From: a delta proteobacterium NaphS2
Lineage (GTDB): Bacteria; Desulfobacterota; DSM-4660; Desulfatiglandales; Desulfatiglandaceae
Assembly: GCA_000179315.1 (NCBI GenBank)
Contig: ADZZ01000383.1
Location: forward strand, 1 to 64,000
DNA: 64,000 bases
Reading direction: 5' to 3'
Shown here: positions 1-8,722 of the stretch, piece after piece
How positions within the stretch are numbered: position 1 is the stretch's first letter
Layout: the number at the start of each line of letters is the position of its first letter
Program-made: the position numbers and the translations under genes
Notes under the pieces: generated by a model
The model's input: only the letters and a program-made list of their open reading frames with translations
Databases searched by the model: none
What the model was told of the DNA's origin: nothing

Positions 1-39
1 GGGCATGCCCTCCGCCACAAGCAACAGGTGCCGCCCCAT
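1..39 (-). CDS. 5' end of an unidentified gene, cut by the window edge
   Basis: An ATG at 39-37 on the minus strand opens a frame that runs off the window after 13 codons, beginning MGRHLLLV. A good ribosome binding site (AAGGAG) lies at 51-46, inside the last codons of the rhodanese-ferritin gene, and the two genes are only 2 nt apart. It is therefore probably the last visible gene of the minus-strand redox operon. Too little is visible to name a product. Confidence 0.5.
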   Translation of the reverse strand, partial: MGRHLLLVAEGMP

Positions 40-41
40 GT

Positions 42-887
42 TCAACTCCTTTCTTCGATGACCGAATCCATCAATTGCCCCAGCTGCCGGAGGTGGGCCT
101 GTTCTTCACCCGCCAGTTGTGCAAGAAATTTCCGGCTCTCTTCCTGCGCCACCCGCTCCGATGCCCTGGCGTAAAGATCAAGGGCCTGGGCCTCGATGGA
201 CATGGCCAGCCCGATGACACCTTCGGGAGATTCAAGGTCCGGGTCGAAGAACGAAATATACTCCTCCGTGGTCATCCCCCCTTCCGCAGCAGGCGCCGCC
301 ACATCGGCGGCGAATTCTTCATGGGAGACCGTTTTATCGGAAATCCGAACGTACTCCTTAAAAATCCGCTCCCGGTGATTGACTTCAATGCGGGCAAGCT
401 TTTGAAACAAATCTTTTACCGCCTCGTTTTGTGCGGTTTTCGCCATGGAGACATAGAAGTCCTCAAGGCCCAGTTCCAGACCATAAGCAATAACCAGCGT
501 CTGTTCGGGGGATTCATTGCCGGTGAAAAGTTCAAGTCCCTTTTCCTCTCCGAAAAAGGCCTTTTCACCGTTCCATGCCCGGATACCGCCCGTAAGGTTG
601 ATCACTTCCCGAAAACCCTTGCCCGAAAGCATTTGAGCAGCCACCCGGCTGCGCCCGCCGACAGCGCAGTACACCAGGGTCGGCTTTTCCGGGTCGAGTT
701 CGTTGTTCCGGTCCCCGAGATCGCCCACGGGAATCAATTTGGCGCCCGGAATATGCCCGGATTCGTATTCCTTGGGCTGCCGCACATCGAGAATGGTCAC
801 ATCCGAAGAAGGCGTTTTCGCAATAAACGCTCTGGCCTGCTCGGCGTTATAAGACGCAACGGGTTTAAAAAACTGTTTCCATTTCAT
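42..887 (-). CDS. rhodanese-ferritin (rubrerythrin-like) fusion protein
   Basis: This 281-residue cytoplasmic protein has two parts. Residues about 10-110 are a rhodanese domain with the active-site loop CAVGGRS (catalytic Cys74), expected to carry a persulfide sulfur. Residues about 125-281 are a ferritin-like helical bundle rich in Glu and His, with ExxH patterns such as EVNH and EEQAH typical of di-iron rubrerythrins. Fusions of this kind are known in anaerobic deltaproteobacteria and are linked to sulfur handling or oxidative stress. It has no signal peptide. It follows the molybdopterin oxidoreductase and ferredoxin genes on the same strand with a 41-nt gap, so co-transcription is likely and a role in sulfur-compound redox chemistry is plausible. 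The exact reaction cannot be read from the sequence. Confidence 0.85.
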   Translation of the reverse strand: MKWKQFFKPVASYNAEQARAFIAKTPSSDVTILDVRQPKEYESGHIPGAKLIPVGDLGDRNNELDPEKPTLVYCAVGGRSRVAAQMLSGKGFREVINLTGGIRAWNGEKAFFGEEKGLELFTGNESPEQTLVIAYGLELGLEDFYVSMAKTAQNEAVKDLFQKLARIEVNHRERIFKEYVRISDKTVSHEEFAADVAAPAAEGGMTTEEYISFFDPDLESPEGVIGLAMSIEAQALDLYARASERVAQEESRKFLAQLAGEEQAHLRQLGQLMDSVIEERS

Positions 888-928
888 GACAATCTCCTTT
901 AGATCTCAATAGCTTATTTGTTCATGCC

Positions 929-1378
929 TCATTCCGGATCACCAAAATGAATACAATGGGCAAGACATACATTATCGGCACAGGCCGGTATGAGGCCGTT
1001 ATCAACCCTTTGATAACAGAGGTTGCATTTCCTGGCGACACCGTTTTCATGGTCAAAAACAATTGCGCCATAGGGGCATTCATCAATGCAGGACCCACAC
1101 CCGATGCATTTATCGGGGTCAAGGACCACGATCCCGTCGTCCCTTTTGTATATAATCTCTTCGGGGCATACTTCCGCGCAGGGCGGATCATCACAGTGCC
1201 TGCACAGGTTCACATGATAAAAGAACTGAAGTCTACCGTTTGCTTCTTTGGGGCCCTCCTCCGAAACCGTGATGAGCTTAACGCCGAAGGGCGTATGGAA
1301 TTCCTGTTTGCAAGCCACCTCGCAGGCTTTGCATCCCCAGCACAATTCATGATCTATGTTAATGGCATGTTGTTTCAT
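929..1378 (-). CDS. 4Fe-4S ferredoxin-type electron transfer subunit (DmsB/PsrB/NrfC-like)
   Basis: This 149-residue protein carries the repeated cysteine blocks of the polyferredoxin subunits that serve molybdopterin oxidoreductases: CWGCKACEVAC near the N-terminus, CRHCDDPPCAEVC in the middle, CIGCGSCIDECP after it, and a split CNLC...PAC block at the end. These suit up to four cubane clusters. It has no signal peptide or membrane anchor, so it is probably cytoplasmic. Its start overlaps the stop of the molybdopterin subunit by 4 nt (ATGA, 1375-1378), which points to translational coupling and a heterodimer. Its job would be to pass electrons between the catalytic subunit and an unseen partner. 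Confidence 0.9.
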   Translation of the reverse strand: MKQHAINIDHELCWGCKACEVACKQEFHTPFGVKLITVSEEGPKEANGRLQFFYHVNLCRHCDDPPCAEVCPEEIIYKRDDGIVVLDPDKCIGCGSCIDECPYGAIVFDHENGVARKCNLCYQRVDNGLIPACADNVCLAHCIHFGDPE

Positions 1379-3549
1379 GAGATGCCTCCCTGGTTCTTAT
1401 GGTCGCCGTTTTCAGGATATATCCTGCAAAGGAGCGTTCTTACATGGGTGGCGCCCATGGCGGGGTCGCAGCTCTCATAGCGGTTGTCCGTCAGGATATT
1501 GATGTTTGATTCATCCCACCCATGCCCCGGGTCCTTATTTTCGGGGAACCACCAGGCATGTTCGGCGGAAACCACCCTCGGGTCCATGCCCCGGAAAAAT
1601 TTGGCCCGTTGCCGGATTTTCCCTCGGGGCGATTCGATGACGACCCATTCATTCTCTTTGATGCCCGTTTTGAGAGCGGTGTCAGGATGAATTTCAACGA
1701 CCGGGTCTTCATGAAGTTCCCGCATCCAGGGTAATTGTCTGTTTTCCGAGTGGAAAAACCCGGGCTGCCTTCTGCCTGTAATCAGGATGTATGGAAACGC
1801 TTCTGCCAACTCCGGGGTACTAACAGGGCTTTCAGGGGGTTCACGAAATTGGGGTAACGGGTCCTGCCCCATTCTTTCCAGCACCGTTGAATACAATTCA
1901 AGTTTGCGTGAAGGCGTTGAAAATCCTTTCATTTCATATTTCTGAGGGATGATCTCGCCACGAAGGTAGTCCATCTTCTTAAAGTCCTGCCACGTCAGGT
2001 TTATGGGTTCCAGTATCCAATCGAGGGCCTGCTCAAAATCATCCCACCAGTGTTCCCCCTGTCCCACCCTGTGGGCAAGGTCGTTGAGCATCTCATGGTC
2101 CGACCGGCATTCCCCTACCTGGATCACCTTTCGTCTGGGCAGGATATAACCGTGCCGTTTCCAGTAATCGCCGATGTAGTCCATCTCAAGCCAGGTTGCA
2201 GCGGGCAGGACGATGTCGGCCAGTTCCGCCGTGGGGGTTAAGAAGAAGTCGGATACGGCCATGAACGGAACTTTCAAAAGGGCTTGGTATACTTCTTTTG
2301 CGTTGCCCCTGGTCAATAACGGGTTGGAACTGATAAAAAACAACATCTTCACGGGATAGGGCTTTTCGTCGATGATCGCATCCCATACGCATTTGGGATT
2401 AATGATGGCGAACTCACCGCCAAGGGGGAACCGGTCTCCGCCAAGACGTTTTTCCCTCTGAGCATCGGATAGCATTCGATGTGCGCCGAAATAGCCCACA
2501 TTTCTGACCCGCGGGGGTTGATGCAGGACCTGACCGCCCCGGGCGTCAATATTTCCCGTAATTCCCATCAGGGCCATGAGCAGCCGGTCATTATCAGCGC
2601 AATTCACCTGCTGTTCTATGGCAACGCCCCACTGAATCGCGGCGGGTTTTGTGGTGGCGAAAAGACGCGCCGCCTGAACAATCTTTTCCTTGGGGACCCA
2701 GGTGATTTCCGCCACTTTGTCGAGGGGGTACTCCCTGACCCTTTCAACAAAGGGCTCCCAACCGTAAACATGCGCTTCAACAAATTCCCTGTCGTAGAGC
2801 TTTTCTTCAATAATGACATGGAGCATTCCAAGGGCCAGGGCTGCATCCGTACCGGGCCTGAGCTGAAGCCATATATCGGCCCTGGCGGCGATTCTCGTCA
2901 TGCGGGGATCAACCGCGATGAGCTTTGCCCCCTTGTTAAGGGCGACGGAAAAATGCTCCCCCTTATATTCATCAGGATTGCTGATGACGATATTATTGCC
3001 CCACACCATGATGCACTTAGGCGCGTTTTCATAATCGACAATGGGGTTGGTTCCGCAGGTTATGATTGACGTGGCAATCCGCGGACCGTAGCAGAAATGC
3101 CCGGCCGTCAGTACATTGGGGCTTCCGAGAAGATTTGCGAAGCGGTAAATCACGGCTTCATTTTCCCTGCCGGTCCCGTAACCCATGACGATGGACTCGG
3201 GACCGAATTCATCTTTATAGCCAATGATCCTTTCAGCGATTGTATCCAGTGCTTCATCCCATGATATGCGCTTCCATTTGCCGCTTGCTTTGGGACCGAT
3301 TCTTTTGACAGGGTAAGTGAGACGGTCCGGGTGATAGGCCAACTGGATGGAACCCATGGCCTTGCTGCAGATGGTACCGTGATTTATGGGGCAATCAGGG
3401 TCGCCGGAAATCTTTTCCACCCTGCCCTTCCTGGTATAGACCAGAACCCCGCAACCGCCATGGCACATTCTGCAATGGCTTTTGGTCACACGATCATACC
3501 CGTACAATACCTTTTCTTTTTCATGATTGGCATACTTGAATTGCGTCAT
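1375..3549 (-). CDS. molybdopterin oxidoreductase catalytic subunit (DMSO reductase superfamily)
   Basis: This 724-residue protein has an N-terminal 4Fe-4S site (Cys26, Cys29, Cys33 and Cys61; CX2CX3CX27C), the Molybdopterin body (about 75-480), and a C-terminal molydop-binding domain (about 600-700). Cys153 in the HFCYG loop is at the usual position of the metal ligand, so the metal is likely Cys-ligated. No twin-arginine signal is present, which argues for a cytoplasmic enzyme, unlike most polysulfide or thiosulfate reductases. It heads a minus-strand operon with the ferredoxin subunit and the rhodanese-ferritin protein, so a sulfur-compound substrate is possible but is inference. Substrate assignment inside this superfamily is unreliable from sequence alone. 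Confidence 0.85.
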   Translation of the reverse strand: MTQFKYANHEKEKVLYGYDRVTKSHCRMCHGGCGVLVYTRKGRVEKISGDPDCPINHGTICSKAMGSIQLAYHPDRLTYPVKRIGPKASGKWKRISWDEALDTIAERIIGYKDEFGPESIVMGYGTGRENEAVIYRFANLLGSPNVLTAGHFCYGPRIATSIITCGTNPIVDYENAPKCIMVWGNNIVISNPDEYKGEHFSVALNKGAKLIAVDPRMTRIAARADIWLQLRPGTDAALALGMLHVIIEEKLYDREFVEAHVYGWEPFVERVREYPLDKVAEITWVPKEKIVQAARLFATTKPAAIQWGVAIEQQVNCADNDRLLMALMGITGNIDARGGQVLHQPPRVRNVGYFGAHRMLSDAQREKRLGGDRFPLGGEFAIINPKCVWDAIIDEKPYPVKMLFFISSNPLLTRGNAKEVYQALLKVPFMAVSDFFLTPTAELADIVLPAATWLEMDYIGDYWKRHGYILPRRKVIQVGECRSDHEMLNDLAHRVGQGEHWWDDFEQALDWILEPINLTWQDFKKMDYLRGEIIPQKYEMKGFSTPSRKLELYSTVLERMGQDPLPQFREPPESPVSTPELAEAFPYILITGRRQPGFFHSENRQLPWMRELHEDPVVEIHPDTALKTGIKENEWVVIESPRGKIRQRAKFFRGMDPRVVSAEHAWWFPENKDPGHGWDESNINILTDNRYESCDPAMGATHVRTLLCRIYPENGDHKNQGGIS

Positions 3550-3782
3550 CGATAATCCCTCTACATTGTCTTCCTTTCAGGTTTTATACCAGACAATCGT
3601 ACAGTTTAAAAGTCAAAGGCTACATTTCATGTAACCCATGACCCATACCCATCGATTACATAAACAAATGCAAAAAGTCGAAACCGATTTGAAAAAACGG
3701 CTCCGGAATAGTATGATGGATGGAGATGTATTCCGATCCACTTTGCGCGTTTGTAACCATCACAAAACCGGAGACGATTTTC

Positions 3783-4436
3783 ATGGCATATAAAGCAGTC
3801 ATTTTCGACTTGGACGGGACATTGCTGGACACACTGGAAGACCTTGCGGATGCCATGAATCGCACCCTGGAAGAAAGGGGCTTTCCATCACACCCCGTGG
3901 CGGCATATCGATATTTCGTGGGCAACGGTTCCGCAAAACTCGTATCAAGAGCGCTGCCCCCGGAAAAGCGGAATGAAGCTCTGGTGGCAGATTGCATGAA
4001 AGAGTTTCTCAAGGAATACGACCGTAATTGGAACCGAAAGACCCGGCCTTATGACGGGGTGGCGGAACTGCTGGATACCCTCACGCTAAAACAAATTCAG
4101 ATGGCTATTTTTACCAACAAACTCCATGGGTTCGCCGAACGCTGTGTTCAGGAGTTTCTCTCCCGCTGGAAATTCGAAGCGGTATTTGGGCAGCGGGATG
4201 GATATCCCTTGAAGCCCGATCCCGCGGTCCCGCGGGAGATCGCCGGAATATTGGATGTTTCGCCGGAACAGTTCCTGTATCTTGGCGACAGTGATGCCGA
4301 TATGAAAACGGCCGTTAACGCCGGCATGCTACCGGTCGGCGCGCTCTGGGGTTTTCGCTCCGCAGAAGAATTGCGGGACGCCGGTGCCGCGGAACTAATC
4401 GGCCATCCCACTGACCTGCTAGCGTTTGTGAACTGA
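3783..4436 (+). CDS. gph: HAD-family phosphatase, phosphoglycolate phosphatase-like
   Basis: This 217-residue protein has the HAD motifs in order: FDLDGTLLDT with nucleophile Asp9 and Asp11 near the N-terminus, a Thr in FTNKLHGF, the Lys region around LKPDP, and GDSDADMKTA as motif IV. The cap domain between motifs I and II resembles Gph, which removes 2-phosphoglycolate, a by-product of DNA repair. The ATG at 3783 is chosen because the HAD fold starts directly after it; the upstream ATG at 3720 would add 21 residues unlike the family. The gene is divergent from the molybdopterin operon. Substrate specificity is a family guess, since HAD phosphatases are promiscuous. Confidence 0.8.
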   Translation: MAYKAVIFDLDGTLLDTLEDLADAMNRTLEERGFPSHPVAAYRYFVGNGSAKLVSRALPPEKRNEALVADCMKEFLKEYDRNWNRKTRPYDGVAELLDTLTLKQIQMAIFTNKLHGFAERCVQEFLSRWKFEAVFGQRDGYPLKPDPAVPREIAGILDVSPEQFLYLGDSDADMKTAVNAGMLPVGALWGFRSAEELRDAGAAELIGHPTDLLAFVN

Positions 4437-4506
4437 TGCGCTGCCTTCGGGTTGGGAAAACGGTCAAGAACAAGCCCCGCCCGCGCGTCCAATCCGCCTT
4501 TAGAAA

Positions 4507-6366
4507 GTGCGCTTGATGACGAGCCTGCCCCCTCCTCCGAATCTTCATGCTTTGGCGGTGCTGCTGCTCACGGTTGTGGCGCTGATCCTGTTCACCCGGG
4601 AGAAAATACCCCTCGAAACTTCCAGTTTCATGGTGCTCATCGCCCTGGCCGTGGGGTTCGAACTTTTTCCTTATGAGGCTCACGGACATGTCCTGCATGC
4701 CGTTGCCTTCTTCCATGGCTTCGGACACGAGGCACTGATTGCCGTCTGCGCGCTCATGATCGCCGGCAAAGGCATTGTGCGGACAGGCGCATTGGAGCCG
4801 GTGGGGAGGTTGTTGTCCAGGCTTTGGAAGGGGTATCCGACCATCAGCCTCCTCATGACGCTTCTGATCAGCGCCTTTTTCAGCGCCTTCATCAACAACG
4901 TGCCGGTTGTGGTGTTGTTCATGCCCATCTTGATAAATGTATCCCTCAGAACCCGCATACCCACATCTTCCGTCTTGATGCCCATGGGGTTTGCCACTTT
5001 GTTGGGCGGCACTTGTACCACCATTGGAACCTCCACAAACCTGCTTGTGGTTTCGGTGGCTGCGGACATGGGCTTAAAACGGTTGGGCATGTTCGATTTC
5101 CTGTTGCCCGCGGCAATCGCCGGAAGCATCGGCATCCTGTATCTCTGGCTCCTGGCCCCCAGATTGATTCCCAGAAAGGAACAGCCTTTGGAAGACATCT
5201 CCCCCAGGATCTTCACCGCCCATCTGGCGATTCCGGAAGGAACGCCCATGGCGGGCAAATCCCTGGCTGAGGCCATCCGCAAGACCGATGGGGCCATGAA
5301 GGTGATCTACGTGGAACGGGGTTTCCACAACTTCATCCTCCCCTTTCCGAGCATGGCGCTCAAAGCCAACGACCACCTGGTGATCAGGGATACACCCGAC
5401 CGATTGAAAGAGTTCGAAAACATCCTGAAAGGGACGCTCTATCCCGAAGACTCCGATGATCGTCCCATTGACCGGGACCATCCTTTGCTGGCGCTGGATC
5501 AACAAATCGCCGAGATAGTGGTCGTGGAAGGTTCCCGGTTTCATGGCAGAACCCTCAGAGAGGCCTGGTTTGAGGAGCGCTACGGGGTCATCACACTGGC
5601 CATCCACATGCCGGGCAAAGAGACGGAAAAAGCATACGATGAAATCAAAGATATTCCTTTGAAGGCCGGGACCATCCTGCTGATTCAGGGACATCGCCAA
5701 CAGATCGCCGGGCTGAAGAAGGAAAAGGATATTCTCGTGCTCGACGCCACAACGGACCTTCCATTCACGAAGAAGGCACCCATGGCACTTCTCATCATGC
5801 TGGGAATCGTCATTTCCGCCGCCGTCGGGATTCTGCCCATCGCCATCAGCGCCTCATTGGGCGCGCTGATGATGATCGTCGTGGGGTGCATCGGCTGGCG
5901 GGACGCCACCAATGCGCTGAGCACACAGGTGATTCTCATTGTCGTCGCGAGCCTTGCCCTCGGCTCAGCGCTCCTTCAAACCGGCGGCGCCGATTATCTT
6001 GCCCGGCTCTTTGTCGCACTGGCAGGCGGTGCGTCGCCTCCTTTTGCGGTGAGCGGCCTGATGCTCCTGATGGCGATCCTGACCAATGTCGTATCCAACA
6101 ATGCCGCAGCCGTCATCGGCACCCCCATCGCCGTTTCCATTGCTGCGCAAATGGGGCAGCCCTCCGAGCCCTTTGTCCTGGCAGTACTTTTCGGGGCCAA
6201 CATGAGCTATGCCACCCCCATGGCCTATAAGACGAATCTATTGGTCATGAACGCCGGCAATTACACGTTTAATGATTTCCTTCGGATCGGGATACCGCTG
6301 ATACTGATCATGTGGCTGGCGCTTTCAGGGTTGTTGCCGGCCATTTTTCATTTAACCGCTCTGTAG
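4507..6366 (+). CDS. SLC13/DASS-type anion permease with two RCK_C (TrkA-C) domains
   Basis: This 619-residue inner-membrane transporter has hydrophobic segments in residues 1-220 and 425-619. Between them lie two tandem RCK_C modules (about 235-310 and 330-405), a layout known from putative sodium/sulfate or divalent-anion symporters. Asn-rich re-entrant signatures are visible as INNVPVV in the first half and VSNNAAAVIGTP in the second. The start is GTG at 4507, with an alternative ATG at 4516. It is 70 nt downstream of the HAD gene on the same strand. In an anaerobe of this kind sulfate or another oxyanion is a reasonable substrate, but the sequence does not decide it. Confidence 0.85.
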   Translation: MRLMTSLPPPPNLHALAVLLLTVVALILFTREKIPLETSSFMVLIALAVGFELFPYEAHGHVLHAVAFFHGFGHEALIAVCALMIAGKGIVRTGALEPVGRLLSRLWKGYPTISLLMTLLISAFFSAFINNVPVVVLFMPILINVSLRTRIPTSSVLMPMGFATLLGGTCTTIGTSTNLLVVSVAADMGLKRLGMFDFLLPAAIAGSIGILYLWLLAPRLIPRKEQPLEDISPRIFTAHLAIPEGTPMAGKSLAEAIRKTDGAMKVIYVERGFHNFILPFPSMALKANDHLVIRDTPDRLKEFENILKGTLYPEDSDDRPIDRDHPLLALDQQIAEIVVVEGSRFHGRTLREAWFEERYGVITLAIHMPGKETEKAYDEIKDIPLKAGTILLIQGHRQQIAGLKKEKDILVLDATTDLPFTKKAPMALLIMLGIVISAAVGILPIAISASLGALMMIVVGCIGWRDATNALSTQVILIVVASLALGSALLQTGGADYLARLFVALAGGASPPFAVSGLMLLMAILTNVVSNNAAAVIGTPIAVSIAAQMGQPSEPFVLAVLFGANMSYATPMAYKTNLLVMNAGNYTFNDFLRIGIPLILIMWLALSGLLPAIFHLTAL

Positions 6367-6386
6367 CAGATTGAAAAGGTAAAAAA

Positions 6387-6497
6387 ATGGAACGAATTTT
6401 TCTTTTTCTGGATGCCGTCACGCCTGTTGGCGGATTGGCATTTCCGGCGGGATGGCTCTTTTTGGCCCTGAGGGTTTTGAAGGCCAATTATCGGTGA
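6387..6497 (+). pseudogene. C-terminal stub of a DUF423 (YgdD-like) membrane protein
   Basis: A 36-codon frame starting at ATG 6387 contains VTPVGGLAF followed by AGW, which matches the C-terminal part of the small DUF423/YgdD membrane protein family (typically about 120 residues, with VTPVGG near its end). The first three quarters of the protein are missing. It lies 20 nt after the permease stop, so it may still be co-transcribed. I infer a deletion that fused a start-like ATG to the remnant; a tiny functional membrane peptide is not excluded. Confidence 0.55.
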
Positions 6498-6518
6498 AGG
6501 AGCGTTGCTCCTTCACCG
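6492..6518. terminator. perfect 12-bp hairpin between convergent genes
   Basis: CGGTGAAGGAGC and its exact reverse complement are separated by only GTT. The hairpin overlaps the end of the DUF423 stub and lies 30 nt beyond the hcp stop, so it separates converging transcripts. There is no T tract on either side, so it is a weak candidate for an intrinsic terminator and may instead protect the 3' ends. Confidence 0.45.
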
Positions 6519-6548
6519 GGATTCGGAACCGAAATCCTGTTTATAGAT

Positions 6549-8177
6549 TTACCCCAGGATCGCTTTCAAGTCTTCTTCAGGTGTCTTGATTGGCATGATG
6601 TTGAAGTTTTTCACCAGCACGTCCAAAACATTGGGCGTGATGAACGCGGGCAGGCTGGGTCCCAGGCGAATATCCTTGATACCCAGATACAGAAGGGTCA
6701 ACAGGATCGCCACCGCTTTCTGTTCGTACCAGCTCAGAATCATGGAGAGCGGCAGGTCATTCACCTCCATATCGAACGCCTTGGAAAGAGCCACCGCAAT
6801 CTGGATGGCCGAATAGGCGTCATTGCACTGTCCCACATCCAGGAGCCTGGGAATGCCGCCGATATCGCCCAGATCCTTATCAAAGAAACGGAACTTCCCA
6901 CAGGCAAGCGTCAGGACGACGGTGTCCTTAGGCGCCTGCTCCACAAACTCGGTATAGTAATTTCGGCCCGGTTTTGCGCCGTCACATCCGGCCACCAGGA
7001 AGAAATGCTTGATGGCCCCGCCCTTGACCGCCTCGATCACCTTGTCCGCTACGGACATGACTGCGTTGCGGCCGAAACCGACCATCACGGAGCGGCCGTT
7101 GCTGTCCGCGTTAAATCCGTCCATTTCCAGGGCTTTTTGAATGGCCGGGCTGAAATCCTTATCCGCGATATGCCGCACTCCCGGCCAACCCACGAGACCG
7201 GTGGTGAAGATATTGTCCGCATAGGAATCCCGCGGCTTCTGGATACAGTTGGTAGTCATGACAATGGCCCCGGGGAATGCTGCAAATTCCTTTCCCTGGT
7301 TCTGCCATGCCGTTCCGTAGTGGCCGTAAAAATGGGGATATTTCTTCAACTCCGGATATCCGTGACAGGGCAGCATCTCCCCATGGGTATAGACGTAAAT
7401 CCCTTTTCCCTCGGTCTGTTTCAATACTTCTTCCAGATCCTTCAGGTCATGACCGGATACCAGAATGGCCTTTCCGGCTTTGGCACCCAGGGGTACGCTG
7501 GTGGGAACGGGATGTCCGTAAGTGCCGGTATTGGCGGCATCCAGCAGCTCCATGGCCCTGATGTTGATTTCTCCGCACTTCAGCACCAGCCCGACCCATT
7601 CATCCAGTGACAGATCGGTCCGCAAAGTAGCGGCCATTCCTTCATGGATAAATGCGTAAACCTTGTCATCTTCCTGCCCCAGAATCCGGGCATGGTCCGC
7701 ATAGGCGGCAACGCCCTTGATCCCGAAGGTCAATGTCCATTTGAGGGCGTGGATGTCTTCATTGGGTTCCGGATCGGTTTTGATCCCGAAACCCTCCCCC
7801 TGTTTGACCATCCCTTCCAGGGTCGCATCGGGTCTGAAACCGACCGGGCCTTCCGGATAATCTGAAGGTCCCCCGGCAGCCGACACCTTATTTTTTAACG
7901 TCTCCGTCATTGCCACACACTTCTGAATAAGCGGCAGAAAACGCTCCGGATCGAAATCCACGTTGGTGAGCGTGGAAAAAAGGGCTTCACAGGTAAATGC
8001 GTTTACGTCACTGTCGGTCACACCGACCTTTCTTCCTTCCACCGCCACTTGCGAAAGGCCTTTCAGCGTGTAGAGCAACAGGTCTTGAAGTGCCGCCACC
8101 TCGGGTTGTTTGCCGCAGACACCTATTTTTGTACATCCCTCTCCCTTTGCCGTTTGTTCGCATTGGTAACAAAACAT
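6549..8177 (-). CDS. hcp: hybrid cluster protein (hydroxylamine / NO-related reductase)
   Basis: This 542-residue cytoplasmic protein begins with the cysteine motif Cys3-Cys6-Cys15-Cys21 (CX2CX8CX5C) of the Desulfovibrio-type hybrid cluster proteins, which bind the N-terminal iron-sulfur cubane. Downstream conserved Cys, His and Glu residues (for example in TTNCIQ, VAGCDGAKPGRNYY and LACGKFRFF) supply the hybrid Fe-S-O cluster. The family reduces hydroxylamine in vitro and is linked to nitric oxide detoxification and protein S-nitrosylation. A strong ribosome binding site (GAGGAGG) precedes the ATG at 8177. An HcpR-type palindrome about 110 bp upstream (8288-8301) suggests control by an FNR/CRP-family nitrosative-stress regulator. 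It appears monocistronic. Confidence 0.95.
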   Translation of the reverse strand: MFCYQCEQTAKGEGCTKIGVCGKQPEVAALQDLLLYTLKGLSQVAVEGRKVGVTDSDVNAFTCEALFSTLTNVDFDPERFLPLIQKCVAMTETLKNKVSAAGGPSDYPEGPVGFRPDATLEGMVKQGEGFGIKTDPEPNEDIHALKWTLTFGIKGVAAYADHARILGQEDDKVYAFIHEGMAATLRTDLSLDEWVGLVLKCGEINIRAMELLDAANTGTYGHPVPTSVPLGAKAGKAILVSGHDLKDLEEVLKQTEGKGIYVYTHGEMLPCHGYPELKKYPHFYGHYGTAWQNQGKEFAAFPGAIVMTTNCIQKPRDSYADNIFTTGLVGWPGVRHIADKDFSPAIQKALEMDGFNADSNGRSVMVGFGRNAVMSVADKVIEAVKGGAIKHFFLVAGCDGAKPGRNYYTEFVEQAPKDTVVLTLACGKFRFFDKDLGDIGGIPRLLDVGQCNDAYSAIQIAVALSKAFDMEVNDLPLSMILSWYEQKAVAILLTLLYLGIKDIRLGPSLPAFITPNVLDVLVKNFNIMPIKTPEEDLKAILG

Positions 8178-8287
8178 GATGTTCCTCCTCGTTGTGGAAT
8201 GTGGTTAACTATTAAAAAGGCATATGGAAATGCGGGCCTTTTTCCTCACTTGCGGCTCCACTGTGGATCATCTTGGAAAGTTTAACA

Positions 8288-8301
8288 TTGACCTAAGTCA
8301 A
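8288..8301. promoter_or_regulatory. HcpR/FNR-type palindromic operator upstream of hcp
   Basis: TTGACCTAAGTCAA has perfect TTGAC/GTCAA arms around a 4-bp centre. This is the CRP/FNR-family half-site spacing and is very close to the TTGAC-N4-GTCAA motif described for HcpR in sulfate-reducing deltaproteobacteria. It lies about 110 bp upstream of the hcp start. The 545-bp stretch between hcp and the channel gene (8178-8722) otherwise shows no gene I can support; a 104-codon open frame at 8316-8630 has no recognisable features. Confidence 0.7.
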
Positions 8302-8722
8302 AATTCTCAATTTTTATGGATTTTTTTGATAAAATTTTCGAATTTTTTCCTTGCAGGCCGTTCAGGCGCTTAAAAACGGGTGAAGGGAGAATAGCCCCTC
8401 CAATCATGCGGGAATTTCCTGATTATCCCTTTTCCGTTCAAAAGGCCAATGGGTTTCATCCTGTATTTTTGAGGAAAGCAGACAGTAATCAAACGGCGTT
8501 GCCGGCTCGATTTTCCAAGCGTATGCAAACAAGTTGGAAAGCCGCCCCGGGCACTTCAATGGACGCAGTCAAAATGACCGAAGCGATTGCATTTGATTTG
8601 GATATATCTATAATGGAACAAAAATTGTGAATTTAAGGCAATGCCCTGTCCACACGAGAAAGAATCCATTTGGCGGGGCCCCTTTACCTGTGGATCCTAC
8701 TGCTTTCTTTAACCGGGGGTGA

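Noticed and set aside
75-902. Long plus-strand open frame opposite the rhodanese-ferritin gene
   Set aside because: The minus-strand product has two well-known domains; the plus frame has no motif, no ribosome site and odd composition. It is an antisense shadow.
947-1480. Plus-strand open frame opposite the ferredoxin gene
   Set aside because: The minus strand encodes textbook ferredoxin Cys motifs. The plus frame is a mirror effect of codon bias.
8316-8630. 104-codon open frame between hcp and the channel gene
   Set aside because: It lacks a convincing ribosome site and any recognisable motif, and it lies just beyond the regulatory region. I treat the stretch as non-coding.
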